From Notolepis coatsorum (taxonomy: Eukaryota > Chordata > Actinopteri > Aulopiformes > Paralepididae): a stretch of DNA of 64,000 bases. Of this stretch, positions 1 to 11,200 are shown one piece after another; positions within the stretch are counted from its first letter, which is position 1; the number at the start of each line of letters is the position of its first letter. The position numbers were made by a program, and so were the translations under genes. The notes beneath the pieces are model-generated. The model ran no database searches, was not told the origin of the DNA, and saw only the letters and a list, made by a program, of their open reading frames with translations. Where the stretch lies: assembly GCA_963971535.1 (NCBI GenBank), contig OZ020601.1, positions 22,230,191 through 22,294,190 of the forward strand, written 5' to 3'.

Positions 1-790
1 CAAGTCAGTCAGAAGATCCTTAGGAATTTCTACTCATGTACAATAGAGAGCATCCTGACTGGCAACATCACCTCCTGGTTTGGGAATAGCACTGCACAAG
101 ACCGTAGCAGACTACAAAGAGTGACACGTTCAGCCGAACGCACAATTGGAGGGGGGCTTCCCACCCTCCAGAACATTTACAACAAGCGGTGCAGGGGGAA
201 GGCTAAGAGAATTATTAAGGACTCGAGCCACCCGAACAACTGCCTCTTTGAACTGCTGCGGTCAGGCAAGCGATACCGGAGTCTTAAGGCGAGCACAGAA
301 AGACTCAGAAGAAGCTTCTATCCCCAGGCCATCAGGCTGCTAAACGAACAATAAACACTATGCAACAACCATCAAATGCACACAGCACACACACCCACAC
401 GCACACACTCACTTAAACCACACAAACACACTTTATATTTATTGATAAAGGATTTGCACTACAACTCGTACACCCACTGTAAATTGTACCTAAATTGCAC
501 CTCATCCCATTTCTGCCTTGCACTATATAGTATTGTATTAGTACACTGCACAGTATTGTATATTATATGGTAACTCAGTTACGTCTATTCTGCATCGAAC
601 ATTGTACATATGTCTATACTGAACACTGTGACCTAATTTTTTTTACTTCTAATTTACATGCTATACTATGTTATTTTATTTCATACTTATCTTGTCTTGC
701 ACAGTCTCTGGAGTGTAACAGTAAGACGCATTTTGTATAAAAGTATTCTGTACTTCTGTATGACAACTATTAAAGAAACTTGAAACTTGA
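1..790 (+). mobile_element. L2-type LINE, 3' end (ORF2 tail plus 3' UTR)
   Basis: Open from base 1 to the stop at 352-354. It encodes the C-terminus of a non-LTR retrotransposon reverse-transcriptase ORF (ILTGNITSWFGNSTAQD, then RSAERT and FYPQAIRLLNEQ). An AT-rich 3' UTR follows and ends in the repeat CTTGAAACTTGA at about 778-790, the short tandem tail used by L2/CR1-clade LINEs instead of poly(A). The 5' part is outside the window. Same family as the minus-strand copy at 59866-61053. Confidence 0.85.
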
Positions 791-839
791 TTGTGTATGT
801 ATTCGATTCAATTCGATTATTGAGTGTGTATGGGTTCAG

Positions 840-2924
840 TGCCTCCTCCCCGGAGAGCCCTAAATCCAATTTTTTACATGGCTCAAGGTGCAATATATTC
901 TTTTCAATCTGTACAGCTCGCGTGGGAAGTCTCTCTGGGGATTCCCGTCTCCTTCCTATGGGAGGGTGGTGGGATGTGAAAATGTGAACAATTTTTACCC
1001 CCGGCTGTGTAGACTGGGATACATACTGTTGGTGCTTCCTTCTTTTCTACTAAAAAGAGTTGGAGTTAGGAAGTGTCACACCCCTCTTGTCGTTCCCCAT
1101 GGAGCCTTGGGGATTCAATGACAGGTCTAAATAGCCTGTTCATTGATGTGGGTGTGTCCCGACGCACGTATAGTGCTAGCTCGGGGTGTTCTGTAAACAG
1201 GCGACTGACTGGCACGCCTTGGTTGCTTGAGGTTAAAACGGCGTTTTTATAAAGCAACTGGGATGGAGGTTTTTCCTCTTCCGACGACCAAATCCAACGA
1301 CCTGGTTTTTTGTCATCGACGGATTCTCGTTCATGTCTGGGGGATGATGACGGAATGGATCTGAACATATGTAGAGGGGTCTCACGCCCTGGGGGTGGGC
1401 CACCGGGCGCGGTTCGCCCGAACGTCTGGGTGGCGCCTTTTTTTCATGTTTAAGATCAACACGCATATCTGCCCCTTCTCCTGGAGTAGGCATGTCGGCG
1501 TGGTTAGGGCACGGGACTGGTTCTGGTCACGCTGGTCCGGATCAGTTGAACCCGTTGTCCGCCGTGGATGCAGATCTGCTGTTCTGGTACCCTGAGGGAC
1601 TTGGGCTTTTTTCAGGGGGAAAAATGCCAGGTTGGTCCGGGTGTCACAGGGTTAAGCACTATGGAGACCCTGGTTGGGTACGTTTTTTACTCAGCACTGT
1701 CGTAATGGCTTACGGCCATGCCAACCTGTACACGCTCGATCTCGTCAGATCTCGGCCGCTACACAGGTTGGTCCTGGTTAGTACTTGGTTGGGAGACCGC
1801 CTGGGAATACCAAGTACGGTGTGCTTAGGGGCTGGTTCTCCATTCTTTTTCGCTCCTCTCTCACGCATGGCGAAGAGGGGCCTGTTGGGGTGGTCTTTGA
1901 CCTCCTCTGGTGACCCTGTGCTTCCCGTATCGCCGGGCCCGGTCCGAAGTAATGTTTCGTCGACCCGTAGGCCTGGGTTAACCCTTTTTTGAAAAACTGA
2001 AACACTTGTACTGCGGTATAGCCGGTGTATACCCGCAGGTGTGTTTTGGAGTTTTTTCTTGAGGGGTGTCAACTCCCGGGTTCACCGTTTGAGGGTGCCC
2101 CTGCACGTTCATGACGTTTGCCAATCGTGTCAGCCTTCTCTGCCTCAACCCCTCTGGGTGGTTTTTTTTTAAATGGAGGCTTGGTCATGCAACACCGCCA
2201 GCTTACGCTCCTTCCGCCGGGGCGGCTGTGTTCAGCTGTCCCCTCTGGCGCCTGTCTCGTCCGCAGTCTCCAGGCTAGGGTTAATAGCCTGTTGCCTGGT
2301 TTTTTCCCCGGTGCGCTGCCTGCTTCCGTTGGTTAACCTTTTTTGTGTGCTTACGGCCATGCTTACTGCCTGTTCTGCAGGGTCAGTGTGCCAGGCGGTG
2401 TACTATTGGGGGGACAGGGCCCGCTCGGCTGAGGGGCCTTTGTCCGAATACGCTGGCGATGTGGGGGGCGGGGTCACTAAGTGCCCACCTGGTGGGGTCT
2501 TGATGCTGGCATCATGGACTTCTCCGGGCCCCCGTTCCAGGGGGTCCAGTCCCTTTGGTGGGTCTGGGTCTTCCTTCGCTCTCCGCTGCTACGGCCTTGC
2601 CACGGGGTTGGGTTTGCCCTTGACCCCGTGATTCTGGGGGCAGTAACGAGGTTGTTTCCTCCGTTCGTTCCCGGGTGGCATGCGGGTTGTGCGTGTGTAG
2701 TCGTGGGGTCAAGCCACGGCTGCTCACCCTGTGCGTTGAGTTGCTTGAGTGCCTCTTCGCACGGTCGGGTCCGTCGCCCTCCCGTGAAGCCCCCAATAGG
2801 GGGGGTGCCCTCCATTAGGGTGGGTCGGGGGGGCTCGGCCCTCCCTGTTCTGATGGTTGTGGGGGGCTTTCAGCGGGGTGGGTGTATTTGTCGGCCGATG
2901 GCTCTCGCTCGGCCTCCCTTGTGC
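840..2924. other. GC-rich unassigned stretch
   Basis: Much more GC-rich than its surroundings, with ORFs of up to about 166 codons in several frames but none with a recognisable domain. It may be the body of the decayed element whose inverted end follows at 2925-3260; I cannot show this. Confidence 0.3.
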
Positions 2925-3260
2925 AGAGAGTGACGCCGAGCGAGAGCTATACGATACAGAACGTTAGGTTATGACTATAACCAAGTTCTGTTAGTATAGC
3001 GACGCTCGGCGTCCGACGCCGCTGCAGCCCTTGATCTCGCCTTGTGGTGAAAGCTTGGGAAGGAGGCGAGTGGGTGGCCCCACCCCTGCTTATATGGGTA
3101 AGCTGATAGGGGTGTGGTCAGACAAATATTGGGATTAAAGGTACATTGTGGTCTTTATTCAGTGCGTGTGCACGTGTGCGAGGACAGTGCAGAGAGTGAC
3201 GCCGAGCGTCGCTATACTAACAGAACTTGGTTATAGTCATAACCTAACGTTATCTCTGTT
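2925..3260. mobile_element. DIRS-like terminal inverted repeat, fossil
   Basis: A stretch of about 53 bp (ACGTTAGGTTATGACTATAA, ending GACGCTCGGCGTC; about 2960-3012) recurs inverted at about 3195-3252 with a spacer of about 180 bp. Fish DIRS elements have ends of this kind (AACGTTAGGTTA...). No coding part is recognised alongside. Confidence 0.55.
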
Positions 3261-4079
3261 GGACGTAGCTGCATTGGGCAGAGGTAATGATGCGATATCT
3301 CTGATTAGCAGAGACTCAGTTACCGTGTGAATAAGTCGGTATCTTTAATAAACTTCTTCCATAATATACTTTAATAAAACGTCTTCAAATTCACCTTAAA
3401 GTAAGACTGTTTTTATATTATTGCGGTGTAATTATTCTCACCGTATGGGTTTAACTGATTTACATAATTGTGTAAAATGAATTTGCATAATTGTCACGAC
3501 AGGAACATGAAAAAATTATTTGTTTATGGCATATTGAAGGGAAGGTTTATACTGTCAATTGACAATGGACATAGCAATAATTTAAAATATAGATTTAGCT
3601 CTACAAACAACCTCACGCACAGTGAAACCTTGTAATGAAAAGCTGGCCTCATAGAGTGGGATTAGACAGGCGCCAATGGCCATGAATGTGTTAATGGAGT
3701 CACTGTCAACCCAGAAAGAACAGAATGTTATGGTTAGATGAGGACATGCAAAAGTGACAGGAGTCGAGATACTTTCCAAAATGTCCATCTGATATTTTCA
3801 ATGACATCAAATACAGACATATTGGAGGTTAAACTACTACAATTGTGTTTAAAATAGTTTTAGGTTAGTGCTGTGCAGAGGCGAGAAATGTATCTGGAGG
3901 TTCTTTAAGTGGTAAGGGTGGCAGATGTAGTCTGGTGGATGGAGATGTGTTGCGTGTAGTGTGATGTCTAAGTGAGTTTCAGGTGTAGGATTACTGTCTG
4001 GTCAAGTTATACTCTGTGCTTAGAGTACAGCCATATCGAACCTCTAATTCTACTCCTATTTCTGCTGACTTTTCCATGA
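3261..4079. other. No gene seen
   Basis: AT-rich unique-looking sequence; no exon, RNA gene or element could be supported. Confidence 0.4.
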
Positions 4080-4520
4080 CGATTTAATGACTAACTTCCA
4101 TGATTTAATAGTGCACGTTCCATGATTTAATGATTAATAGTGCACGTTCCATGATTTAATGATTAATAGTGCACATTCCATGATTTAATGATTAATAGTG
4201 CACGTTCCATGATTTAATGATTAATAGTGCATTTCCCATGATTTAATGACTAATAGTGCACGTTCCATGATAATAATAATAATAACTTTATTTGTATTGC
4301 ACTTTTCATACAGAGGTTGCAGTTCAAAGTGCTTAACAGTAAAAAATACAGGCATAAGCGAGCATAAAAAATTTAAAATGTAAATACAAGGAGATAGAGG
4401 TAGCAAGGTTAGGCAAATCACAGTTCTTCAGCAATACAAATAATATGATAATGATGATTTAATGACTAATAGTGCACTTTCCTATGATTTAATGACTAAT
4501 AGTGCACTTGGTTGGAGTAG
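4080..4520. repeat. 30-bp minisatellite, interrupted
   Basis: Units of GTTCCATGATTTAATGATTA plus ATAGTGCAC. About 4270-4445 is a dispersed repeat of the ATAATAATAACTTTATTTGT / CACTTTTCATACAGAGG type commonly seen in fish, dropped into the array. Confidence 0.85.
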
Positions 4521-5441
4521 CACTCCATGATAAATATTTGTGCCTAATTCATTATAATGGAACATATATGTTGAACAGCCGATTTGAAAGCGCTTTTATT
4601 TTGGCTCAATAGTGACCAAAGTAACCAGGAAATGTTATATAGTTATTATTATTTCTAAGAAAACTATATCTACCAGCTGTCAAACTTGACATTAAATGTT
4701 TGTGTGTGAACAAAAAAATTATTACAAATAAAAGATCTGTACCAATTTCCATATGGCGAAATATGCATTTTGGACAAGTATAATTTTTAGTGACTTTTCC
4801 ATTTCTGGAAAAAGATTTTTCATATTTTCACATAGGAACTCAGTTTGTACGACTGTCTCTCTCTCTCTCTCTCTCTCTTCTCTCCCCCCCCCCCCCCCCC
4901 CCCAACGACAGGCCGCTCTTCGTGCTCTGTGGCCACCCTCACAGGGAACATGCCTTTCATTAACTGAGATTAGATCACATTTAATCCTTCAGCAGTCATG
5001 TCCCAGAGCACAGGCCCCCTGCTTTTAAAAATAGACAAATCTGTTTCAGAAAGACGTTGTTTTGGCGGCAGCGGCTCGGCAGCTTGATTTGGACGTCACA
5101 GCGTGTGGGAACGGGACGGGTAATGGAATGGTTTTAGACGTTGCCCTTTTCCATCCACTACACCCACCTCCTCTTCACCAGCTCGCGACATGTCTTGAAA
5201 CGATGCTGCTTTGCACCCGTCAGCACGCGTCGCCTCCGGTGACTGAGTGAACATGGCACCGCCGGAGCCGACAAGAGAGGCCTAATGGCCGGGAACATCT
5301 CACACAGAACGACAAGGGAAATTACATCAACTCTAAAGCAAAAAGGCTCTCCCTCGCTCTCTCCTGCAACGAAAACAGTGAAAACATAAAGCACAAATAA
5401 CAAGACCCCAGCCGTTTAGAATATACAGTTCATAAATTAGA

Positions 5442-8134
5442 TTTATTCCGTTTCTGATAGTGTTGTTGATACACACATCCCAACCGCCTTACAGTTCATT
5501 GCTGAAATAAAACAAAACAAGCCAAAAGTATATAAGCCTGGAAGAAAATGAAAACCCTGCAAACCAGAGGCACCGTACACATGACTGCTCTCATGTCTTT
5601 TATTTACATTCAACTCTGTTGTCCTTGTTTGCATACAGTAGAATGTACAGTACATACATATATGCCACACATTCCCCTATGAACCTGTGTTTACATGGTT
5701 TGTTTCACACCAGACAGAGGTTTATTCACCCTGAATAAGAGGCACTGAATGTCTTTGCTCGTTTCTGAAAGAAATCAATGAACCCATATACAGTATATAT
5801 ATCCTAATGTATATTGTAAATGTTTCATCTCATACCCGAGTATTTTGGCAATGGTTCATTAACCAACAAAACATTAAAATAATCTCATCCAAAATGTGTA
5901 GGTATAGAAAAAAAAAAAATGAAATCATAAGACACGTTAGAATTCAATAGTAGGCAATACATTCGCTATACCATGCAATTTACAGGACAGATGGTTTCAT
6001 GTGAGGCTATAAGTCTTAAAAGAACACACCAACATTTTGGTAAATTAGCTTATCATCTTCTCCAGAGAGAGACAAGAAGATAGATACCAGTTTCCTCTCT
6101 GCTTAGCACAATGAATGGAAGCAGACATGGCCGGTTAGCCTTCAGGAGAGGTGTTAGTTGGACAATGCCTAGGCTAATCGGCTGGTATCTATCTTCTTGT
6201 CTCTCTCTGGAGAAGACGATAAGCTAATTTCCCAAAATGTTGGCGTGTTCCTTTAAGGGCTTTTTCTGACCAATACTATTTTTGGGATGGAAAAACAAAA
6301 ACAAAAACGAATTTATCGTCTGCTGCCAACAAACCGAGCGAGTAATGCGACGCTGTGTCATTGGGTTTGTACATAACGTATTCCTACACAGTACAGAGGA
6401 CTTGAGATACGACCTATAGGCTGACGAGTGGCTTCGGCTGCTTCAGAACTCACCGTATGTTCTACATACATACAGTATGTACATCATACTACATACTGTT
6501 GGAGCTTACTGCTCAGTACATGGAAGGCAGTATGTGCGACATACTACATACTCTGAGGACCTACACACCCAGGTGGAAGTGGCCGTTCGTAACACCAGAA
6601 GAAGAAAGAGATTGAGTGACAGTTGTTTCCACTTGCAATCAGGAGGATCTACTGTCAGTTTAGCTAAAGAGAAAACACAGAAAGTATGTTTCTGTGGCCA
6701 GTATGCTGGAATCTTCCCTCACCTGGAGCCGGAAAACAACACGTGAAATTACCTGGCACGAACGATGTGGAATTGAAACAATCGTGTAGCAACCGTCCGT
6801 TCCATACTTGGCGGTGGTGCTTTTGGTCGCATACAGTTTCTGCATACCAACAGGTCATATACTGAAAATTGTATATGACTTAGTATGTAGTGTGTAGAAT
6901 TTGGAAGCAGCATTTGTTTGTCTGATAAAACGCCAAAGAACCTTGTTGCCTCAACGATGCCTGAAAACAAAATAAACCCAATGTGAAATCAAGCGTTTGG
7001 TTTTTGTAATACAGTATCTGTATCGTTTCCGTTTTTACCTTCTGATGCCAAACTCTTTGGCACACTATTCACTGATCGTCTACATTCACATTCAGACACA
7101 CAAAGTACAAGTCATTCCACCACAGCAGGCTGCAAATTAAATAACTTAGCTTTTTCCTACTTTGTGCTAATTCTTAAAAAAGAAGAAAAAAAGAAACGCT
7201 ATCTCACACACACACACACACACACACACATAAAAACAACAAACAAACAAACAGCCGTCAGCCGTTCAGTGCTGAGCACCGTCCAGCATGCAGAAAGTCA
7301 ATGCTCATTCCCTTCATGCAGTGTCTCAGTCTCATGGAAGTGATGGTGGTCACTTCCTCTCACTCGTTTCCCTCCCTTTCGTCTACAGGGCACGAGTGTT
7401 GAACACGGTCTAAGCCCCTCCTTTATAAAAAGAGAGCTGAGCTGATTTTTAAATATTCTAATATTAAAATTGTACCCCTAGCTACATGGGGCAAAAAAAA
7501 GTATAATTTGTATTCTCAGACAATTATCTTCTCTTCTATCTGGGAGATATTTAGATATAAGTTACTAGTTTCAAATGAAAAGCACGGTTAGGTGACGCCC
7601 ACGGAGATACATACTGTAGTAACATTCTCAGCGCCATATTCCATATATTCCAACCATTCACTTCTAAATCATTTTGTGACATCGCACAGAGAATTGAAAA
7701 CTATTCCCCAATTCATTAGTGACATCACAAATAGAATTAAGACCCATTATATTCCACATTCTTTGGTCACAGAATTAATTATTTTCTAAATTCCTTTGGC
7801 GACATTGCAGAGAGAATTAAGAAATATTATAATCCAAATTCATTAAGTGACATCAAAGAGAATTGAGAATCGATATATTCCATATTCTTACATCACACAC
7901 GGCGGTCTGCGTCCCCCCTCCCCCTTCTCAAGAAACAGCAGCTGCATGAAAAGCCAGAAAGCCCAGGAGCGACGATGATGATGATGATGATGATGATGGA
8001 TTGTGTCAAGTCCTTCCCTTCACACAACCAGCTCATATGTAGATACTGCAGATAATAATCAGGTAGTACAGGCTCCATCAAGAGCAGGTTAAAATAAAAA
8101 AGCTGGGGAATACGCTTCCCGTTCCTATATTGCT
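5442..8134 (-). other. Region 3' of usp45 stop, possible long 3' UTR
   Basis: No coding exon seen. It is AT-rich with several minus-strand AATAAA signals (for example 5442-5447 and 5598-5603), a TTAA hairpin element at 6020-6252, a CA run near 7208-7231 and a GAT run at 7969-7998. It could be 3' UTR down to one of the AATAAA sites, but the true polyadenylation site cannot be told. Confidence 0.35.
6020..6252. mobile_element. TTAA hairpin MITE
   Basis: 233 bp, TTAA at 6016-6019 and 6253-6256. Almost the whole element is a long inverted repeat of about 75 bp per arm (ACCAACATTTTGGTAAATTA against CCAAAATGTTGGCGTGTTCC). The arms contain GAAGATAGATACCAG. It lies in the region 3' of usp45. Confidence 0.85.
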
Positions 8135-8265
8135 TTACAGGGTCTCCTCGTAGAACAGCAGGTATGCCTGAGAGTTGAGGACGCGGGACTCTGGGACGGG
8201 CTGCACCGTGGTGTCACTGACGTAAACCCACTGGCTCTGAGAGCTGCTGCCGGCCTCCTTCGCTC
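8135..8265 (-). CDS. usp45: usp45 terminal coding exon, QAYLLFYE, stop TAA
   Basis: 131 bp to the stop, acceptor GTTTCAG. It reads [42 protein letters not shown], stop. WxxxSD supplies the catalytic-site Asp and QAYLLFYE is the USP C-terminal signature. Mammalian USP45 and USP16 end YERxL, here YEETL. Confidence 0.93.
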
Positions 8266-11200
8266 CTGAAACACACACAAAAAAGGGACACAATGTACGT
8301 TAACAATCGCAGCAAACCAGGAGTTGAACCAACAATCATTGCAGTCGTGGGTGAGTACTCTCACCACTATCTAAGTATGATTATAGTTGGAGGTTACTTT
8401 TAACATTGGCTTAACGGTTATGGTTTAGACATTAGGGTTAAGGTTAGGGTTCGATCCCCAGCAAGGAGAACTTAAAAGTTTTCTGAAAACGTAAAAGGTT
8501 TATATATTTTGAATATGTAATATACCGGTATGTACTTATTTGTAATATGTACCCATGTTAAATTTTTTATATAATACCTAAATATATTACTTATATAATA
8601 TACTTATGTATTACACTATTACTTTCCTGTGGTCGATTAGTAGTTTATTTACATATATTTGATGGATAAGACATACATTCATCAACATTCTTAGAGTAGG
8701 AACACAAATATGGGGTTATTTATATACGTATTCGTTTACGTTTTTTAGTTTGATCCACTTTTTCTCCTGTTTTTCTGTGTTTTTCTCCCATCGCAATTTA
8801 GTCGTTATGTCAATTCCCCCCTCCCCTTCCTGGTCGTTGCTCGCATGTGCCCCCCACTGGTCGGTCTAGGGAGCCCTGAAGTGTATCAGATGCTTCCTCC
8901 GAGACATAGGAGACAGCCAGCAGCATCTTTTCACCTGCCAGCGCGGACTCTCATTGGCCAGGTGTAACGTGTGGGAGGTCACACTACCCTCGCCATCTCC
9001 GTCCCTCGCTGTGCAGGCGCCCTGACCGACCTGTAGGAGTCACTGTTTACAACGACCAGAATACCACCCCACCGGCTTCCCTCCCGCTGACTGCCAATTG
9101 AGCCAGTATGACGGCCGGCCAAGCCGGAGGCAACGCTGACAGCCGGATCCGATACCAGTGTCTCTCGCGTTGGTGACGAGCGCTTAGTCTTAGTGTATTC
9201 TAGAATATTCCAGTAAATGTCTTATCACGGAATCTTTATATTTTCCTTGAAAACGAGGGCTTTTCAAAATGCTATAAAACGAAAATGAACCGATAAAAAA
9301 ACAATCCATTTCGACAATGTTGACTGCAAACAAGTCATTGATAAGCGACGGGCAGATTAGACACATTGCCATAATTTAAAACATAGATTAGGCGTTTTTA
9401 ACGCTAACATTGAAGTGGGTGGCGGCATTCAAGGAGGTTCCGGGGCACCGAGCTCCGGCACGGAAAGTGTTAACCCATTACCTGCCAAAAACGCTGTTCA
9501 GCGTTATTGCCCGCCATGCGTTGTCTGCCAATATCGCTGTACAGCGTGTTTCAAGTTCATATTTCATATTTCACCCACGGAGCCTTGTCATATGCTGCGG
9601 GAGCCATCACAACTCTGCAACGCTTCAAAACTGCGAGTTGCCAAACCGGAAATGCCCGTTTCAGCTCGGTCCGTCCCCTAATTCCGTCCGGCCACTTGTT
9701 TATCGTCCCGGGACTCAATCCACACACCGTGGACATGTACAAACCGGAACTGGATCGCCTCGATCCCCACCACATAACTGGGATCTGTTTGTTCCACTCT
9801 CATCGCCCAACGGTACGAGGAGACGGACGTGAGTTTCAGCGTTTTTCTTTATCATTTTCGATACAAACTGCTCTGATCAATATATCACCCATACTACATA
9901 AATCATTTAACGTCGGTCACGGAATTATAAACGACCCCCCCCCCCTCCGTTCACCCGCAGATGATCAGTCATAACGTTTAGGACCATGTACAGTTTACAT
10001 TTTTAATATAGCATGGATCGGTATCAAACTGCATTTGATAATCTAATATATGCATTTATGCCTATATCTCACGTTCTATGAAATACTGCAGAAAACGATA
10101 AAAACATATTTATACTCTAGACGGTATTTTCGTATAAATGTGTGAATGAAAAAGTAAAACATTCCTACATCCTGAACGATAGATAATTGATGTTGAATGG
10201 GCCATAGTAATGTCAATTTAGCAATACAATTTAAAAAGTTATAGCCCTGCAAAGAAGGTGAACATCTCCATAGACAAATAGCGCTGGCAGAGAATGGTTT
10301 AGGATGATCAAAGTGGTGGCAGAGAATGGGTTAATGCTGGAGCGAAAATGTCATGGTAGCGTACCTGGAAAGAGGCTAAATAGGGCTCCAAAGTATTTTG
10401 AAGGGAAACATTTTATTAAGCTAACTCCATGTTTATTTAGGCTAATGTTAGCAAGTGCAAGCCAATATATAATATAATATAGTTAACATTAGTGAACTAA
10501 AGTTCAGCTATTTTGTCTCATTTGTTCATCATGTACACATACATTATATATTCTCCCTTAATTTATATACATTATATATGCTCCATTAATCTATAAACAT
10601 TATATATTATTAATCTATATACAGTGATTATGGTTGTGTCTATCACCTGACCTCTATCATCTCCAGCTCATGGTTCAAGACAATGTCCCAACAACAACAA
10701 CTATGCCAGCTAATTACCAGCAAGGACAACCAAATCCAAGAGCTCCTTCATAGACTTTTCCAATTACATTTCCACACCATTTTGAAAAGCAGGATTCTCT
10801 CCTTGAGAAGGAAAAGAGAAAATAACATTAATCTCTAGCCAACAAAAACCTCTATTGGTCTTTCCTTTATAAACGCTGTCTTCAAGGTCACACAGAATGC
10901 GGCCTGTTCTGCGACAAACACAGGCGGAAGGCCTTTACAAAACAAGCACATATATAATTCAAGGTAAAGGCACAGAAGAAAAACAAGCCAGAAAGGTATT
11001 GAGAATGAGTCAAGAAAGTTGTGAGTGTAAGCCAGACTGACCCTTACCCGACAGGTTCCTGCGTTGGTGTTCAGCCTTTCTCTGGGGAGAGCGCACCTTC
11101 ACGTAGGCTGTGTAATGGCCCCCGCGCATGGAGCCGCTGTGCTCCACGATCCCATACAGGCTGTAGAGGACGCGCTCACCAGCTGCCAGGTTGGTATACT

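Noticed and set aside
8430-8455. Telomere-like TTAGGGTTAAGGTTAGGG
   Set aside because: Too short and irregular; common as interstitial sequence in fish.
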